A stretch of 64,000 nucleotides of DNA from Spodoptera frugiperda (GCF_023101765.2 NC_064237.1:12382199-12446198), one strand, 5' to 3'. Numbered from the stretch's first letter, positions 27,501 to 36,690 are shown. Program-made: numbers and translations. The notes: generated by a model not told the origin, from the letters alone.

Positions 27501-28998
27501 TGCAAACTTATCTATATGCTAGACAAGGATTGTAAGCCTAACTTACGTCTTTAAACACACACCTTCTGGGAAAAAACATGCGTTTGACGTCAAATAATAA
27601 AGTTGCGCAGTCAATCAATCTTTCCTATCTCTGCCTGCCTAGTAAATCATGCTTTACGGCTAGAAATCTATCTAATTACTAGAGATTAATAACTTATCTA
27701 CTAATCGTCGGTAGCACGTGCTTGCACGCATGAGATTTGACGTGGATACGTGTAAAGACGCTGTTTTATTGCGGCGCGTTGGGCCGTGCACGCGCGGTTT
27801 GTGACGCGGTGTCGCGCGGCGTGGTAGGCAATAAGGTGTTATTGATTTTGACGTGTTATATTTCTATGAAATTGTTTATATATCGGAATACTGCTCGGTT
27901 TCTGTGATAAGTGATCATGAAAACTAACACGTGCCACTTCTTTGTGTTCATTACTTGGACACTCCTCTACAGTTACGAATGGTCACCAATCCATGAGCGG
28001 TGGTAATCGTTTACCTTCAGGTTATCGTTTGTTTGTTAATTATGTGCAAAACCGATAAAAATATTTCTTAAATAATAGTAATATTAATTAAATAATAGTA
28101 ATATTATATAAACGCCGTGATGGACAAAAGTGACCGGCGCTAACAGAGGATTTGCCTTCAACAGATTTTTGTTGGCAGTCAAAGTCTTATTTTCTTAAGC
28201 TCTCCTATACAATTAGAGATAGAGAAAGAGAGATTTTATTCACAGTGTGGGTCATAGTGCAAAACAAATTTCAATCATGCGTGCACTGCCTAATTCTATG
28301 AGTCAGTATATCAAATAGGTATTTTTATAGACACTAAATTAAATTCAACGTATTGTCTGAGCGCCGTAGTGAAACGGCATCTTTACAATCTCACGACAGT
28401 TTTGCGTGTTGTTGCGAATATTCATGTTTTGTCGTCGGCAGGAAAGGTGATTACTATGTATGTACACACTAGATTACAGGATAAAGAATTAGAATTATAC
28501 CTTAAGCCAGTATTGCAAAATATTATGTATGTCAGTCAGATGTACTCGTTGGTCGAGAGGTCGCAAGTGCGACTGCCGGGCAAGGGGTCTAGGGTTCGAT
28601 TTCCGAGTCGGGAAAACATTGCTGGGCTTTTTTCGGATTTTCGAAAACTCAGTAGTAGCACGGAGATTGGAACTGTGCCGGTTCACCCTCTATTACATGG
28701 TACTTATAACACAAATGGTAAAAAGTGGGTGTATAACTATATTGTATAGTGGAATTACGAGCCTACGGGCACTTCTGCCTACCCCTTCGGGGATAAAAGG
28801 CGTGGCGTCATGTGTATGATTATATATGTAAATTTGTTTCATGTGTATCGGTGGTGGTATGAGTGGGTCACAGCTAAACACTTTAAATGCCACGGGGGTC
28901 ACCACAGTTTAAGTTCTTGGTTTTAGAAAAATGTTAATGTTGCTTTGAGAGCTTACCTTAGACACCGGCTCCTCACTCCAGCCCCCGCAGTTCGCCAT
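6594..28998 (-). CDS. mwh: GBD/FH3-domain formin-like protein, Multiple wing hairs (Mwh)-like
   Basis: Nine coding exons on the minus strand join with matching phases: 28998-28957 (ATG onward), 16837-16680, 15505-15401, 11541-11392, 11067-10935, 10484-10218, 8907-8743, 8390-8225 and 8068-6594 (TAA). All junctions are GT-AG. The product is 886 residues. Roughly residues 65-285 read as a formin GBD/FH3 armadillo region (FVQEFSCEPLDGVTLLLELL; SRVLALQLLTKACY; YIQAELEQAGFD). About 286-360 is a heptad-rich coiled coil. The remaining ~490 residues are a Ser/Arg/Glu-rich, probably disordered tail. There is no FH1 or FH2 domain. Among formin relatives this plan matches Drosophila Mwh (known: a Rho-binding effector of planar polarity that restricts actin prehair initiation). 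A role in wing-scale or bristle actin is inference. The chosen ATG starts MANCGGW; the frame stays open upstream to the exon's acceptor at 29020, so a longer N-terminus is possible. Confidence 0.8.
8941..9240. repeat. dispersed-repeat DNA in an mwh intron (8908-10217)
   Basis: The phrase CGTCCACTGCTGAACAAAGG and the following TAATATTATATATGCGAAAA / GTGTGTTTGTTTATTTGTCC are typical of lepidopteran interspersed repeats, and the first phrase resembles the S4 SINE tail. Boundaries are not clear. The rest of the intron is AT-rich. A GC-richer block at about 9950-10075 (GGGCGCCAGG, GCGCCGGG, AGGGCGCTC) is unexplained. Confidence 0.4.
10670..10860 (+). repeat. hairpin MITE family M2, degenerate copy
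   Basis: It shares GTCAGACATACAAAATTAAT, TACGGAATGCTGCTC, CTCTAGCATGG and CTAGTCGAGTTTC with the well-preserved hairpin at 48687-48901. It lies in the intron between mwh exons 10218-10484 and 10935-11067. Confidence 0.5.
12185..12375 (+). repeat. Helitron-like or RTE-like repeat fragment
   Basis: The text 'TTTGTTTAGTTGTTTGTACA ... CTGAATGGATTTTGATGAAA' is the degenerate pattern of lepidopteran non-autonomous Helitron/RTE tails. There are no clear ends. Confidence 0.35.
14215..14465 (+). repeat. Helitron-like repeat, copy related to 47715-47910
   Basis: It shares in order GAGTGTCTGTTTGTAATATT, ATACATACGATAC, TTTTTGTCT, GTTTGTTCCGGCTTATCTCT, CTGATTTTGATGGGATTTTT and GGCAGGTAGCTGATGTA with the segment at 47715-47910. 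It is a dispersed non-coding element. Confidence 0.5.
15160..15355 (-). repeat. tRNA-derived SINE, family S4
   Basis: The minus-strand head GTGGCCCGGAGGTTTAACAC is followed by the remnant of a B-box (GGTTCAAAACC) and by the same CCTCACGATGTTTTCCTTC block as the other S4 copies. It ends just beside mwh exon 15401-15505. Confidence 0.6.
15668..15838 (+). repeat. tRNA-derived SINE, family S1
   Basis: It has an A-box-like CAACTGGCTGTCGTGCAACG and a B-box GGTCCGATTCCCG, followed by the tRNA-unrelated body GTGATCCACAAATTGTTG ... GGAGAAAATCCTAATG. It lies in the mwh intron 15506-16679. Confidence 0.65.
17050..17217 (+). repeat. SINE family S2
   Basis: It starts AAGTGTGGTAGAGCCACGCT, continues CCGACGTGAAACATCACTTG and ends in ATCAGGTGATCCGTCTGCTC followed by A-rich sequence. 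Family S2 is the most repeated unit in the window. Confidence 0.65.
17735..17945 (+). repeat. SINE family S3
   Basis: It has the head AAAGAGCCATCAGATCACCA, the middle CGGGTTGCCGAAGCTCCGG and the tail CAGACACTCCCTTTCGCCTC. It shares this layout with about ten other segments in the window. Confidence 0.6.
18003..18085 (+). repeat. short dispersed repeat R9
   Basis: GAACGCCGTGGTGGTCACCG, GAGGATTTGCCTTCAACAGA and GGCAGTCAAAG recur at about 28112-28190, and inverted or split around another SINE at 47290-47540. Confidence 0.5.
18410..18560 (-). repeat. tRNA-derived SINE, family S1
   Basis: This is the minus-strand copy: the B-box appears as GAATCGAACCTG, preceded by ACAACAATTTGTGGATCATA. It gives a weak tRNA-like head only. 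Confidence 0.6.
19105..19310 (+). pseudogene. 3' tail of a reverse-transcriptase ORF (non-LTR), decayed
   Basis: In one frame I read HFRHVERIDESRFTKE, and in shifted frames the remnants of the usual continuation (Gly/Arg-rich, then DQIGDI...K...IK). A better-kept relative on the minus strand at 38175-38345 reads DQIGDILQKGQIK and RRACMKRLIEKS. It is a frameshifted fossil. Confidence 0.5.
19320..19530 (+). repeat. MITE family M1, degenerate copy
   Basis: It shares AAACGGACTC, TGGAAAGATGC, GTGCTATGGATGG and CGATCATG-like blocks with the other M1 copies. Confidence 0.4.
20325..20400 (-). repeat. SINE family S2 fragment
   Basis: AACCCGGTAAACGAGCTGAC and GATAAGCAATCGCCGCCGCC are the end of S2 in reverse. 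Confidence 0.55.
20520..20665 (-). repeat. hairpin MITE family M2, degenerate copy
   Basis: In reverse orientation it keeps CTACTAGTTTCGAGTC, TACGTGAGTAAACC and TTAATTTAGTATGTCTCACG of the M2 hairpin. Confidence 0.4.
22312..22425 (-). repeat. tRNA-derived SINE, family S1
   Basis: CAACAATTTGTGGATGACAC and GTGCGGGAATCGAACCTGTT give the B-box and body in reverse. Confidence 0.6.
22860..23010 (+). repeat. SINE family S3
   Basis: It contains CGGACTACCTAGCAGG, GGGGCTCCGGCTCTAAAAGC, AGGAACGGGGTGG and CTCTCGCCTCGCCCAAG. Confidence 0.65.
23665..23990 (+). repeat. MITE family M1, long copy
   Basis: ATGCTATGCTACGTTGATG at the left, CGGACTCAGCTAAGCTATG inside and ACCGCTGCATAGCTTAGTAT at the right suggest near-complete terminal inverted repeats. 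Confidence 0.6.
24515..24665 (+). repeat. tRNA-derived SINE, family S1
   Basis: The A-box region GGTGGCTGGGCAACCCGG, B-box GCGGGTTCGATTACC and body TTGATTGATCCACAAATTC are all recognisable. Confidence 0.65.
25745..25875 (+). repeat. SINE family S3, partial
   Basis: AACGGGTTACTGAGGCTCCT, GGAACGAGG and GACACTCCTC, then GGCGGGAGAAGTCA. Confidence 0.55.
26465..26665 (+). repeat. SINE family S3, long copy
   Basis: This copy is fairly complete: AAAGAGCCATCAGACCACCA at the head, CGGACTACCTAGCGGGTTTA, AGGAGTAGGAACGGGGTGG, and a tail ending in poly-A. Confidence 0.65.
28112..28190 (+). repeat. short dispersed repeat R9, second copy
   Basis: AACGCCGTGATGGACAAAAG and GAGGATTTGCCTTCAACAGA match 18003-18085. 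Confidence 0.5.
28542..28810 (+). repeat. tRNA-derived SINE, family S5
   Basis: The tRNA-like head is GGTCGAGAGGTCGCAAGTGC with B-box GGGTTCGATTTCC, followed by TCGGGAAAACATTGCTGGGC and ending in TACCCCTTCGGGGATAAAAG. It ends about 150 bp from mwh exon 28957-29020. Another nearly complete copy is at 57605-57885 (minus). Confidence 0.7.
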
Positions 28999-29154
28999 GC
29001 CCTCCAGTAATGTGAGTTCACTGTAACAAAGAGGCAGACGAATTATTTTTCATATATTCATTTAACATATACATTTTTTTTTATCTCAATTTTAATTATA
29101 GCTTTTTTCCTAATAGGAACATGACAACCCCGTTATATGATACCAATGTGTGTA

Positions 29155-29440
29155 TACAAAAGTGTGGGAGAGCCATGCTTCGGCACGAATGGGCCGGCTC
29201 GACTAGAGTGACGGAAAACTGACGTGAAACAACGCTTGCGTTGTGTTTCGTTGTGCGAGTGAGGTTACCGGAGGCCCAAATCCCCCTTCCAAATCTTCCC
29301 CAGAATGATTCCCGAACAACAACCCTTAAATTCCTAACTCCCAAAATGCCGACAACGCACTTGTAACACCACTGGTGTTTCAAGTGTCCATGGGCGGCGG
29401 CGATTATCAGGTAATACGTCTGCTCGATAACCGGAGAATT
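29155..29440 (+). repeat. SINE family S2, near full length
   Basis: Start AAAGTGTGGGAGAGCCATGC, then GGGCCGGCTCGACTAGAGTG, GTTACCGGAGGCCCAAATCC and ACGCACTTGTAACACCACTG, and end near TAATACGTCTGCTCGATAAC. Confidence 0.75.
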
Positions 29441-30603
29441 AATTAAACAAGCCAGGTATCTTATTCACTACATGCATTATCTAACCCTCACTTTTTCCAA
29501 TCACCGAGATTCCTTAAAGCATTCCTCAGTTCCACTCAACGGCCATGACCCAATTTCTGGACATCTATCAACCGGTCTTAAAATGGAAATCCACATGAAA
29601 ATTTATAGCTCTCTGCTTACCCCACTTTCCTTGCAAATCATAGCGTAGCGGTAACATCAACGTATTATTGAAACCGCCCGCGGAAAATAAGATTTCTAAC
29701 TGTCACATGCTTTGAACCAAAGATCCCTGGTTATGAAATAAATGTTAGTTGGAAGGGGTCTAGTTATACTGGATTAGTGTAAATTGATGCTATTTTGTTG
29801 GGAAGCCTTTGAATTGGATTAAATGCTGGAAATTGTAATGGTTTTATGTTATTTTCTTGTTTTGTATGGTTGGAATATAATGAGAGGGAATTGATTTCTC
29901 ATTTATGTTTTCACTTCTATAATAATATATTTAATTTGTGTAAATCAACGTTAAGTGCAAATGTGGCTTTTTCTAAGTTATATGTACTTTCTAAGATTAC
30001 TTAGACACTAGTGACAAAAGGTGAAAGAAAACCGACATAGTCGCTTTCCATCAAACGGTTAAAGAATACATCGTGGACACCTGGGCTAATAATTTTATTA
30101 TTATAAATTTGAAATCGCCAACCTGTATTGAGCCTTTGGTCAGCAATGGCCAATCAGAGCGCCAAATGTGCTGTCGTTTCGTTTTCGTTTAACGTAAAGC
30201 AAATTAATACTAAGGGCACTGATTTTCATTTCGTTACGTTTTAAAAACACAATTAGGTACCTAATTTAAAACTTATCTAATAAAAATAATCCCAGCATAT
30301 AATAAACACACTTTCCCGTAACACATTTCCGTACATATAACACACGCGAATCGATTAGATCAACGATTACGCAATAATCGGTAACGTCGCGACCGAGAAT
30401 CGATTACGTCAACCGATTTTTTTAGGAAATAGATTGATGTGTTGGATTTGATTACCGTGTCAACTAGTTATGGTAAAATTAGGAAGTGTTTGATTTTAGA
30501 GAAATCTGTTATATATATTTGTAGGGCTTGTTTATCATGAATATTAAGTATGTAGATTAATATGAAAACGCGGATGTGAGACTTTTTGCCTACTATTTTG
30601 CAC

Positions 30604-30760
30604 CAAGTATGGGAAAGTCAAGCTTTGGGACGAATGGGCCGGCTCGACCGGAGTGATACCACGACCTCACAGTTAACCGACGTGAAACAACGTTTGCATT
30701 GTGTTTCGTTGTGTGAGTTTCCAAAATTCCCAATCCTCAATTCCGTAATATAGGACATAA
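30604..30760 (+). repeat. SINE family S2, 5' part
   Basis: GTATGGGAAAGTCAAGCTTT, GGGCCGGCTCGACCGGAGTG and CCGACGTGAAACAACG are the S2 head. Confidence 0.65.
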
Positions 30761-30764
30761 GCCG

Positions 30765-30930
30765 ATAAATGGGCAAATGGATCACTTGATGGTAAGCAAT
30801 CGCCGCCGCCCATGGACAATCCTTAAACATCAAACCGTAAACGAGCTGACGGATCACCTGATGAGTAAGCAATGCCGCCGCCCATGGACATTTCTTCCAA
30901 TTAAACATCAGAGGCGTTACAAGTACTTTT
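30765..30930 (-). repeat. two SINE S2 ends in tandem
   Basis: The S2 end (GGATCACTTGATGGTAAGC, CGCCGCCGCCCATGGACA) occurs twice, about 80 bp apart and in the same orientation, both opposite to the S2 head at 30604-30760. Confidence 0.6.
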
Positions 30931-31934
30931 GCCGGAAATATACAATAGTTATAGGACTTCTTAGAATTGAGTCTAGGATAATAATATGATTATAAAGAAG
31001 GCGTATACAACCAATCAATGAGACATACACTCCAGCTTACCCTCAACAAAACCTAACCATAGACAACAGCCACAAATAGCACAGATGATAAAATAATACA
31101 TAGACAACATAACAGGACGGGTAATAAAGTGTACGGGACCGATGCGAGACGAATGCTGTCCCCGATAGCGTAGCGGGTTCGATTCCCAGTTAAAGTTATT
31201 GTTATCTAGAATTATAGGTTTAGGATAGTAGTCTGGCAGTAAGTATTTGTGATTTGAAAAATATACTCGTATTAATAGTTCCTATAAATTCTAGGGTAGA
31301 TAGAGGTCTTAAGTAAGTAAATTCTTTTAGTTTTAAGTGAGATACTTACTGATTTATTATTAACTTATTGTAATTAAGTAACAAATCATAACATATTTTA
31401 ACCGACTGCAAAAAAAGAAGGTTTACTGTTTGATCTGTATGTTTATGGACGATTATCTTGCGTTTGGCTGAATCGAATTTGATTTGCGGTTTTCAGCTTA
31501 GTATTTTTCAAACTTAAGAGCAGGTTTTTGGGTAAAGAAAATTTAAGGCGGCGGGAGAAGTCATTGGATAATTTTCCCCCGTCAAAAAAAAAAAGCAGTT
31601 AAAAAAAAATCACCAGACAACATTTGAAATATCAATAGAATTGAAAACTGTAAAACCAAAAACCCCTTTTATCTATTCGACCCGGAAATCGATCCTATTT
31701 AAAACTTACACCAGAAGTCCAGTTATACCCATAAACTTAACCAGTGTCGATATCTCGACAATTTAAGCCTCACCTACTAACATCAGGATATTTAATCACA
31801 CCTATAAAATCTAGGCGAGGTATATACGATAGCTAAATTGCTAGTTACTGGCATACCCCGTGAGGCTGCAGCGTGATAAAGTCATATACAGTAGCTGCCC
31901 TGAAGCTTATACTGTAAATGCAGTTTTATTTTAT

Positions 31935-32110
31935 GCTATAAGTTGGTACACGAGCAGACGGATCACCTGATGGTAAGCAATCACCACGGCTCATGGACAT
32001 CTGAAACACTAGAGGCGTTACAAGTGCGTTGCCAACCTTATGGTGGTTAGGGATTTAAGGGTGGTTGGGGAATTGGCGATTAGGAAGATTGGAAAGGATG
32101 CCAATAATTG
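31935..32110 (-). repeat. SINE family S2
   Basis: GAGCAGACGGATCACCTGAT, AGAGGCGTTACAAGTGCGTT and GGTTGGGGAATTGG. Confidence 0.65.
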
Positions 32111-32559
32111 CTCATAGACTGTTATAAGCTGGGTGACAATAATTTCCTCTCAGTTATTAGAAGGAGCCAATAACTAAGGTTTTAACTACAGAAAAAAATG
32201 TAATTTACACACTATTACATAATTGCATGCATGATTCGTAAGATTTTGCATTAAACTTTATTCAAAATATGTAATTTATATTCAAGAACATTTAACTTAC
32301 AATACGACAATGTATAAAACTTGGCCCCGAGCCAAAGATTTGGCATAAATGTTGTCTACTCCTGACAAGTTGACTACAAATCGGTTTATAAAATACAAGT
32401 AACTTAACACTAACTTATTCCCAACATACTTTTAACCTGAAGCTTTCACCATATGTTTTATAGCATCACGTAATGGAGTACAATAGGCGTTTTGCCGCCC
32501 ATCTCTCTCACACCAGGTGGTCAGCCTTTTAAAGATTGGAAACATACTTAGGGAGCATT

Positions 32560-32710
32560 GGGCGCTGTGGACTACCTAGCGGGTTTACCGGGGCTCCGGC
32601 CCGAAAAGCAGGAGTAGGAACGGAGTGGTTTTTAGTCAGTAAGAGTCTGACACTCCCTCCCGCCTTGCCCAAGGCGAAAAAAGTCACTGGATGATTTTTC
32701 CCCCTCAAAA
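32560..32710 (+). repeat. SINE family S3
   Basis: GACTACCTAGCGGGTTTACC, AAAGCAGGAGTAGGAACGG and ACACTCCCTCCCGCCTTGCC. A short S3 tail also lies at about 31545-31585. Confidence 0.65.
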
Positions 32711-33311
32711 AAAGGGAGGATGGGGCCTCCGTAAATTTTAGAATTTTATTTCAAGCAGGATTGATGAATGAGAATTTGAATAAAAAATAGTCTTTGTCCA
32801 TGAAAAGACGTTTCCAACGATGATATATTTTTTCGGACTCGTCCAATACATGGGTATTCAAAACAAACAAACAACCGTATCTTTTCTGTTTATAATCCTA
32901 ACTTATTCCTAACTTACGTGATACAATGATAAAGACCTCCAACTTAACACAAAGTAAAACATTGACTTACGAACGCTGACAGCTAAATCGATTCTATTTT
33001 CTAATCGATCAAATCGATACGAGTATCGTAACGTGTCAATCGATTAGAGACGTGGAACATGAATTATTCATTCGATTATAAATCGATTCTCGAATAACTA
33101 TTTAAACGTGTGTTGAATTAGTTATGTTTTATTGGTTGTTGAAGAAAAAGTTGATATTCGTATTAATGTAAGATCATGTCCTGTACTTTTCAAACGTGAG
33201 ATGAAATAGTTTAGATGTTTAAGCTGTAGTAATAAAAATGAAATCATAGATAAAGATTATTAACATAGTCTACTGCTGGACAATGGATCTCCTTTAGATT
33301 CGAGGTTTGAA

Positions 33312-33435
33312 TGTATGGTTGGCACGGTTGCTGGGCAATCGGCTACCGTGCAACATGTATTCAATTCCCACACGGAGCAACTCTTTATGTGATCTACAAA
33401 TAGTTTTTTTGGGTCTAGGTGTCATATGTATGTGA
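33312..33435 (+). repeat. tRNA-derived SINE, family S1
   Basis: GGCACGGTTGCTGGGCAATC (A-box region), TTCAATTCCCACACGGAGC and GTGATCTACAAATAG. Confidence 0.6.
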
Positions 33436-33469
33436 ACTGTGGCACCACTGGCTGAAAGAAATATAAATA

Positions 33470-33635
33470 AACTAACTCCTACCAGCGACTTCGCCCGTAT
33501 TCCCGTGGGATAAAAGTCCTATCATCCAACTTTGATTGAGCTGCCAAATTTCATCAAAATGCATACAGTAGTATCAGCGTGATTTTCGGACAAACATATA
33601 AACCAACAAACTTTCACATTTATAATATTAAGTAT
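33470..33635 (+). repeat. RTE/Helitron-like repeat tail
   Basis: AGCGACTTCGCCCGTATTCC, CCAAATTTCATCAAAATGC and CTTTCACATTTATAATATTA. The same ending occurs at 46530-46590 and 56455-56575, inside introns of two receptor genes. Confidence 0.45.
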
Positions 33636-34749
33636 GATCAATAAATATAAAGAATCCTAATCCTTTGCACACCTAATTCCTATTAAAAATCGTACAAGGA
33701 AAGGTCTAAGAAGCATCCCTAGGCTGCATTGCTACACCTTACTAAAAACTATACAACAGAGTACGTTTGCAAGTACACAAACATTACTTACTAAGTTACT
33801 TTGATCATAAAAGCAGAGGGTGGTCCATTTCGCTCTCGAAATAACAAAATTCCTGTTTAATAGACATAAAATCTTAACATAATACCGCCTTTATGCCATC
33901 AGAGTCGGTTAAACCCGCATAATTATGCGAGATACCCTGCGTAACACTATTATCCCGCGCAGAAGTCGATATCGATAGAATGTCAAACCCATTAGAGATG
34001 TACGCTTGTCGATAAAATTAGATGCGCCGACCAGTTTAGTGTTTAATTAGCGTATTATAATATAGGGATGGATGTGCTTGAGTTTTGTCGGTATTTTAGG
34101 AGTAGTAGTAGTGTTTTTATTGTTGCTAAATTATAATATAATGCTTAAGTTGGGATATTTTTTAATAGAATTTTTATAAAATAATAAAAATGCATTATAC
34201 TTTTTATGACGTCGCAAGCTTGCAGTCGAAATAAAAATCATAGATCCTATTATAGGCATTTGTTATCAATCACACATAATAATTAGGTAATTTTTAAAAG
34301 CTAACTCTAATATTTTTTCAATAAATGAGAATCGCGAATTAGATTAAAATCGATGTGGTACCAAAAAGATATGAAATAATGTGAAAGCCTACATTTCTCA
34401 CGCCCCCTTTAAGTGAAAATACCGCAAAAATATTACAAATCACGATTCAGAAACGTGCTTAAAAGTCATACAGGGAGGGATTTAGAAATACGTTTCACCG
34501 TGAAAAACTCAACAGTTAAAAAAACGACACACTTGTTTTAAAACGTTATATGAATTTTTAAATTACATACTTATACTTGTAGATATTTTTATAATCAAAA
34601 CGACACAATAAGATCAATACAACCGAATCACGAAAAGTATGCTATTGATATCATTAACCATTATGACAGCCGCATCCATTAAACTAACAATAACCACAAA
34701 ACTCAATTTAAAATACACGAAAATTTAAGTCTCCTTCAAACCCAAGCCC

Positions 34750-34870
34750 CTACAGACGACAAAAATTCGCGTCTGCACAGCTATTAATCACAGTCGTGTG
34801 TACCTTAAGCTAGGTCATGTTTGAATAGCGGTACCCGAATGCACTCCGCTTATTTATTCACGAACTTCTC
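34750..34870 (-). promoter_or_regulatory. segment P1, homologous to P2 at 35335-35460; possible alternative first exon or promoter
   Basis: On the minus strand it reads AATAAATAAG, then GTACCGCTATTCAAACATGA, CCTAGCTTAAG and GTACAC. The order and spacing match P2 over about 120 bp with roughly 70% identity by eye. The would-be splice donor is weaker than that of P2. It is upstream of, and on the same strand as, the mwh-like gene. The promoter or exon role is inference. Confidence 0.3.
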
Positions 34871-35334
34871 GCCTTATAGGGAACCGATAGCCCGCGACAT
34901 CGACACAACCGGCGCCTTTCTCACAACCGTTTTTATTTATATCATCAGTAAATGAGAAATTGCTTTTCGATATTGATTTGTCTTTGAGAAATGAAATGTG
35001 GTTGTTGTTTGAGTGTAATGAGGGGTCAATGTTGCTGGAATTTATTTATTGAGGTGCTAGAGATAGTGTGTTAAAGACTTAATTAGTGTTAAAGATTTAT
35101 GAGTTACTGGCTGGATGGTTAATAAAATAAGTAATTACAATGTTGGATAAAATATATTTCATGTTAAGAACTTTTTCGTTTCACTTTCGTGGCAGACACT
35201 TACACCAGACACTGATCATCAACGATATTGAAAATAATTATTGTTTTAAACAAAAATAAATAAGCTATATACATAAACATATCACTATTCCACAGGTTAG
35301 ACTAAATAATATAAAGGCTTGTAGAACGGTCATT

Positions 35335-35460
35335 ATTATCCAAATCCGTCTCTGTACAGAGGACAAAAATGCATCTATTGAGACATAAATCAGAGTCGTG
35401 CTTACCTTGCGGTAGGTCATGTCTGAGTAGCGGTATTCTAATGTGCACACAGCCTTATTT
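35335..35460 (-). promoter_or_regulatory. segment P2: TATA box plus possible 5' UTR exon for the mwh-like gene
   Basis: On the minus strand a TATA box (TATAAATAAG) is followed about 30 bp later by ATACCGCTACTCAGACATGA and CCTACCGCAAG, then a strong donor GTAAGC. Splicing to the acceptor before 29020 would give a five-codon upstream ORF that stops exactly at the junction, before the MANCGGW start. Sequence, strand and position suit an untranslated first exon, but this is inference. Confidence 0.35.
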
Positions 35461-35689
35461 ATACTGACCGTAGTTTATTCCACAAATAATGGATAAAATT
35501 ATCTTAATAGTCCCTGGATTTATTGTAAACGGAGCATTTTCAGTAGGATCACGATGTGGATAGTACGGATTAATGGCTCGGTAATGGTTGCAAAACTACG
35601 TTGGGTTGTCGGATCTGTTATAATGAGGAGGCACTTTTTAAGATCAAAAAATAGATTGTTTGTGTGAGTGTGTCGTTGATTTCAAGGCT

Positions 35690-35945
35690 TGTTGTTGGCT
35701 CTTTAAGTAGAGGAAAATTTAGGTTATTTAATTTTCGGAGTACTTTGTAGTAGCACGAAACCTGATCTTCTTCTCTTCTTGTCTGTCGTTTCGCTCTTGG
35801 CAAAGAGGTCGTGGTCACTTTGAGGCGGCCGTATTTGTATTGGAGGTGGATGCTGCTTTCCTCACGATCTCCCGCCATCTCTCATCCCTTATTTTCAACA
35901 CAGGGTTTCCTGTAGTCGATTTCACTTGTTCAGTCCAGCGAGACC
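35690..35945 (-). pseudogene. C-terminal fossil of a non-LTR reverse transcriptase
   Basis: On the minus strand one frame reads RWTEQVKSTTG and then RDERWREIVRKA, the ending typical of RT-encoding insect elements, before a stop. It is frameshifted and short. Confidence 0.45.
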
Positions 35946-36334
35946 TGATATTGAGTTCTAATTATGCTCGCCCATATTAAATGGAATTAGTGACAGAGAA
36001 AATGAGAATGTCAATGTAGGTTGACATTTGTATGGGTACACAGTACAGTAGAACTATTTGTATAACTGTTCAGTTTTCAGTTCAGTCTTAATTGTGACAA
36101 TGCCTATATAAATAATAAGTTTATTTGTGCTTCTCTTGTCAAAGATGTTTACAATTTTACTACCAATGTTACTAAAATATGATGTTTTATGTAGAAAACT
36201 TTCCAGTACCTCAGCGACTGATTTATAGGAGTGCCACAAATAAATCCACATTCATTTTCATCACAATGGCCGCCTTTATAAAAGTCAACCACCATTAATG
36301 TACCGTTTGCAATAATATTTAATGCTTTAGGTTA

Positions 36335-36690
36335 CTTTCCTACTGAAGATGTGCTATGTAGCTATGCTACGAAGATGTATTAGCTAAGCTGTGAAATTAT
36401 GTGACCGTTTCCACTGATTAGCTATATAGCTGTGCGAGTATGATGTGCTATGAAGATGCACCGCCGCAAAGTAACTGCTGTAGAATCTCTACTTTGCGCA
36501 CACCAATGGCACGCATTCAAAGCATATATCCATAGTACGCATCTTTCCATAAAAAAAAAAAACATATCTTAGTTGAACCCGTTTCCTCCAGTGCTAAGTT
36601 ATGTGTACCAATGAATATGACTGGTAGAAGCAGTAACAGAACTACGTAGCATAGCACACAGTTTCTACAAATGTGGTTGCGAGACAATAC
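36335..36690 (-). repeat. MITE family M1, near-complete copy
   Basis: The left end GTGCTATGTAGCTATGCTAC and right end ACTACGTAGCATAGCACACA are inverted copies of each other, giving terminal inverted repeats of about 20 bp. The interior contains an A-run and the GTTTCCTCCAGTGCTAAG block in reverse. Confidence 0.65.

Larger units (their letters stand above)
16838..28956. other. first coding intron of the mwh-like gene (12.1 kb)
   Basis: No coding exon was found here on either strand. It holds SINEs of families S1, S2, S3 and S5, M1 and M2 MITEs, a reverse-transcriptase tail fragment (19105-19310), a cluster of ACGTTAC words (18715-18800), a TATA-containing GC-rich patch (22545-22640) and a CpG-rich stretch (27690-27845). 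Between these are long AT-rich tracts, for example 20840-22300, 23020-23660 and 26670-27690, with nothing I can name. Confidence 0.5.
29021..36335. other. DNA upstream of the first visible mwh exon
   Basis: The 64-bp exon at 28957-29020 has an acceptor, so at least one 5' exon lies further up. No conserved coding exon is visible. The stretch holds S2 and S3 SINEs, ATCGAT-type site clusters (30350-30425, 32990-33100), two homologous segments at 34750-34870 and 35335-35460 that could be alternative promoters or first exons, and a reverse-transcriptase tail fossil (35690-35945). The remainder is AT-rich. Confidence 0.5.

Noticed and set aside
28369..28749. 126-codon open frame as a small gene
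   Set aside because: Most of it is the S5 SINE; the same peptide-like pattern appears wherever S5 is read in that frame.
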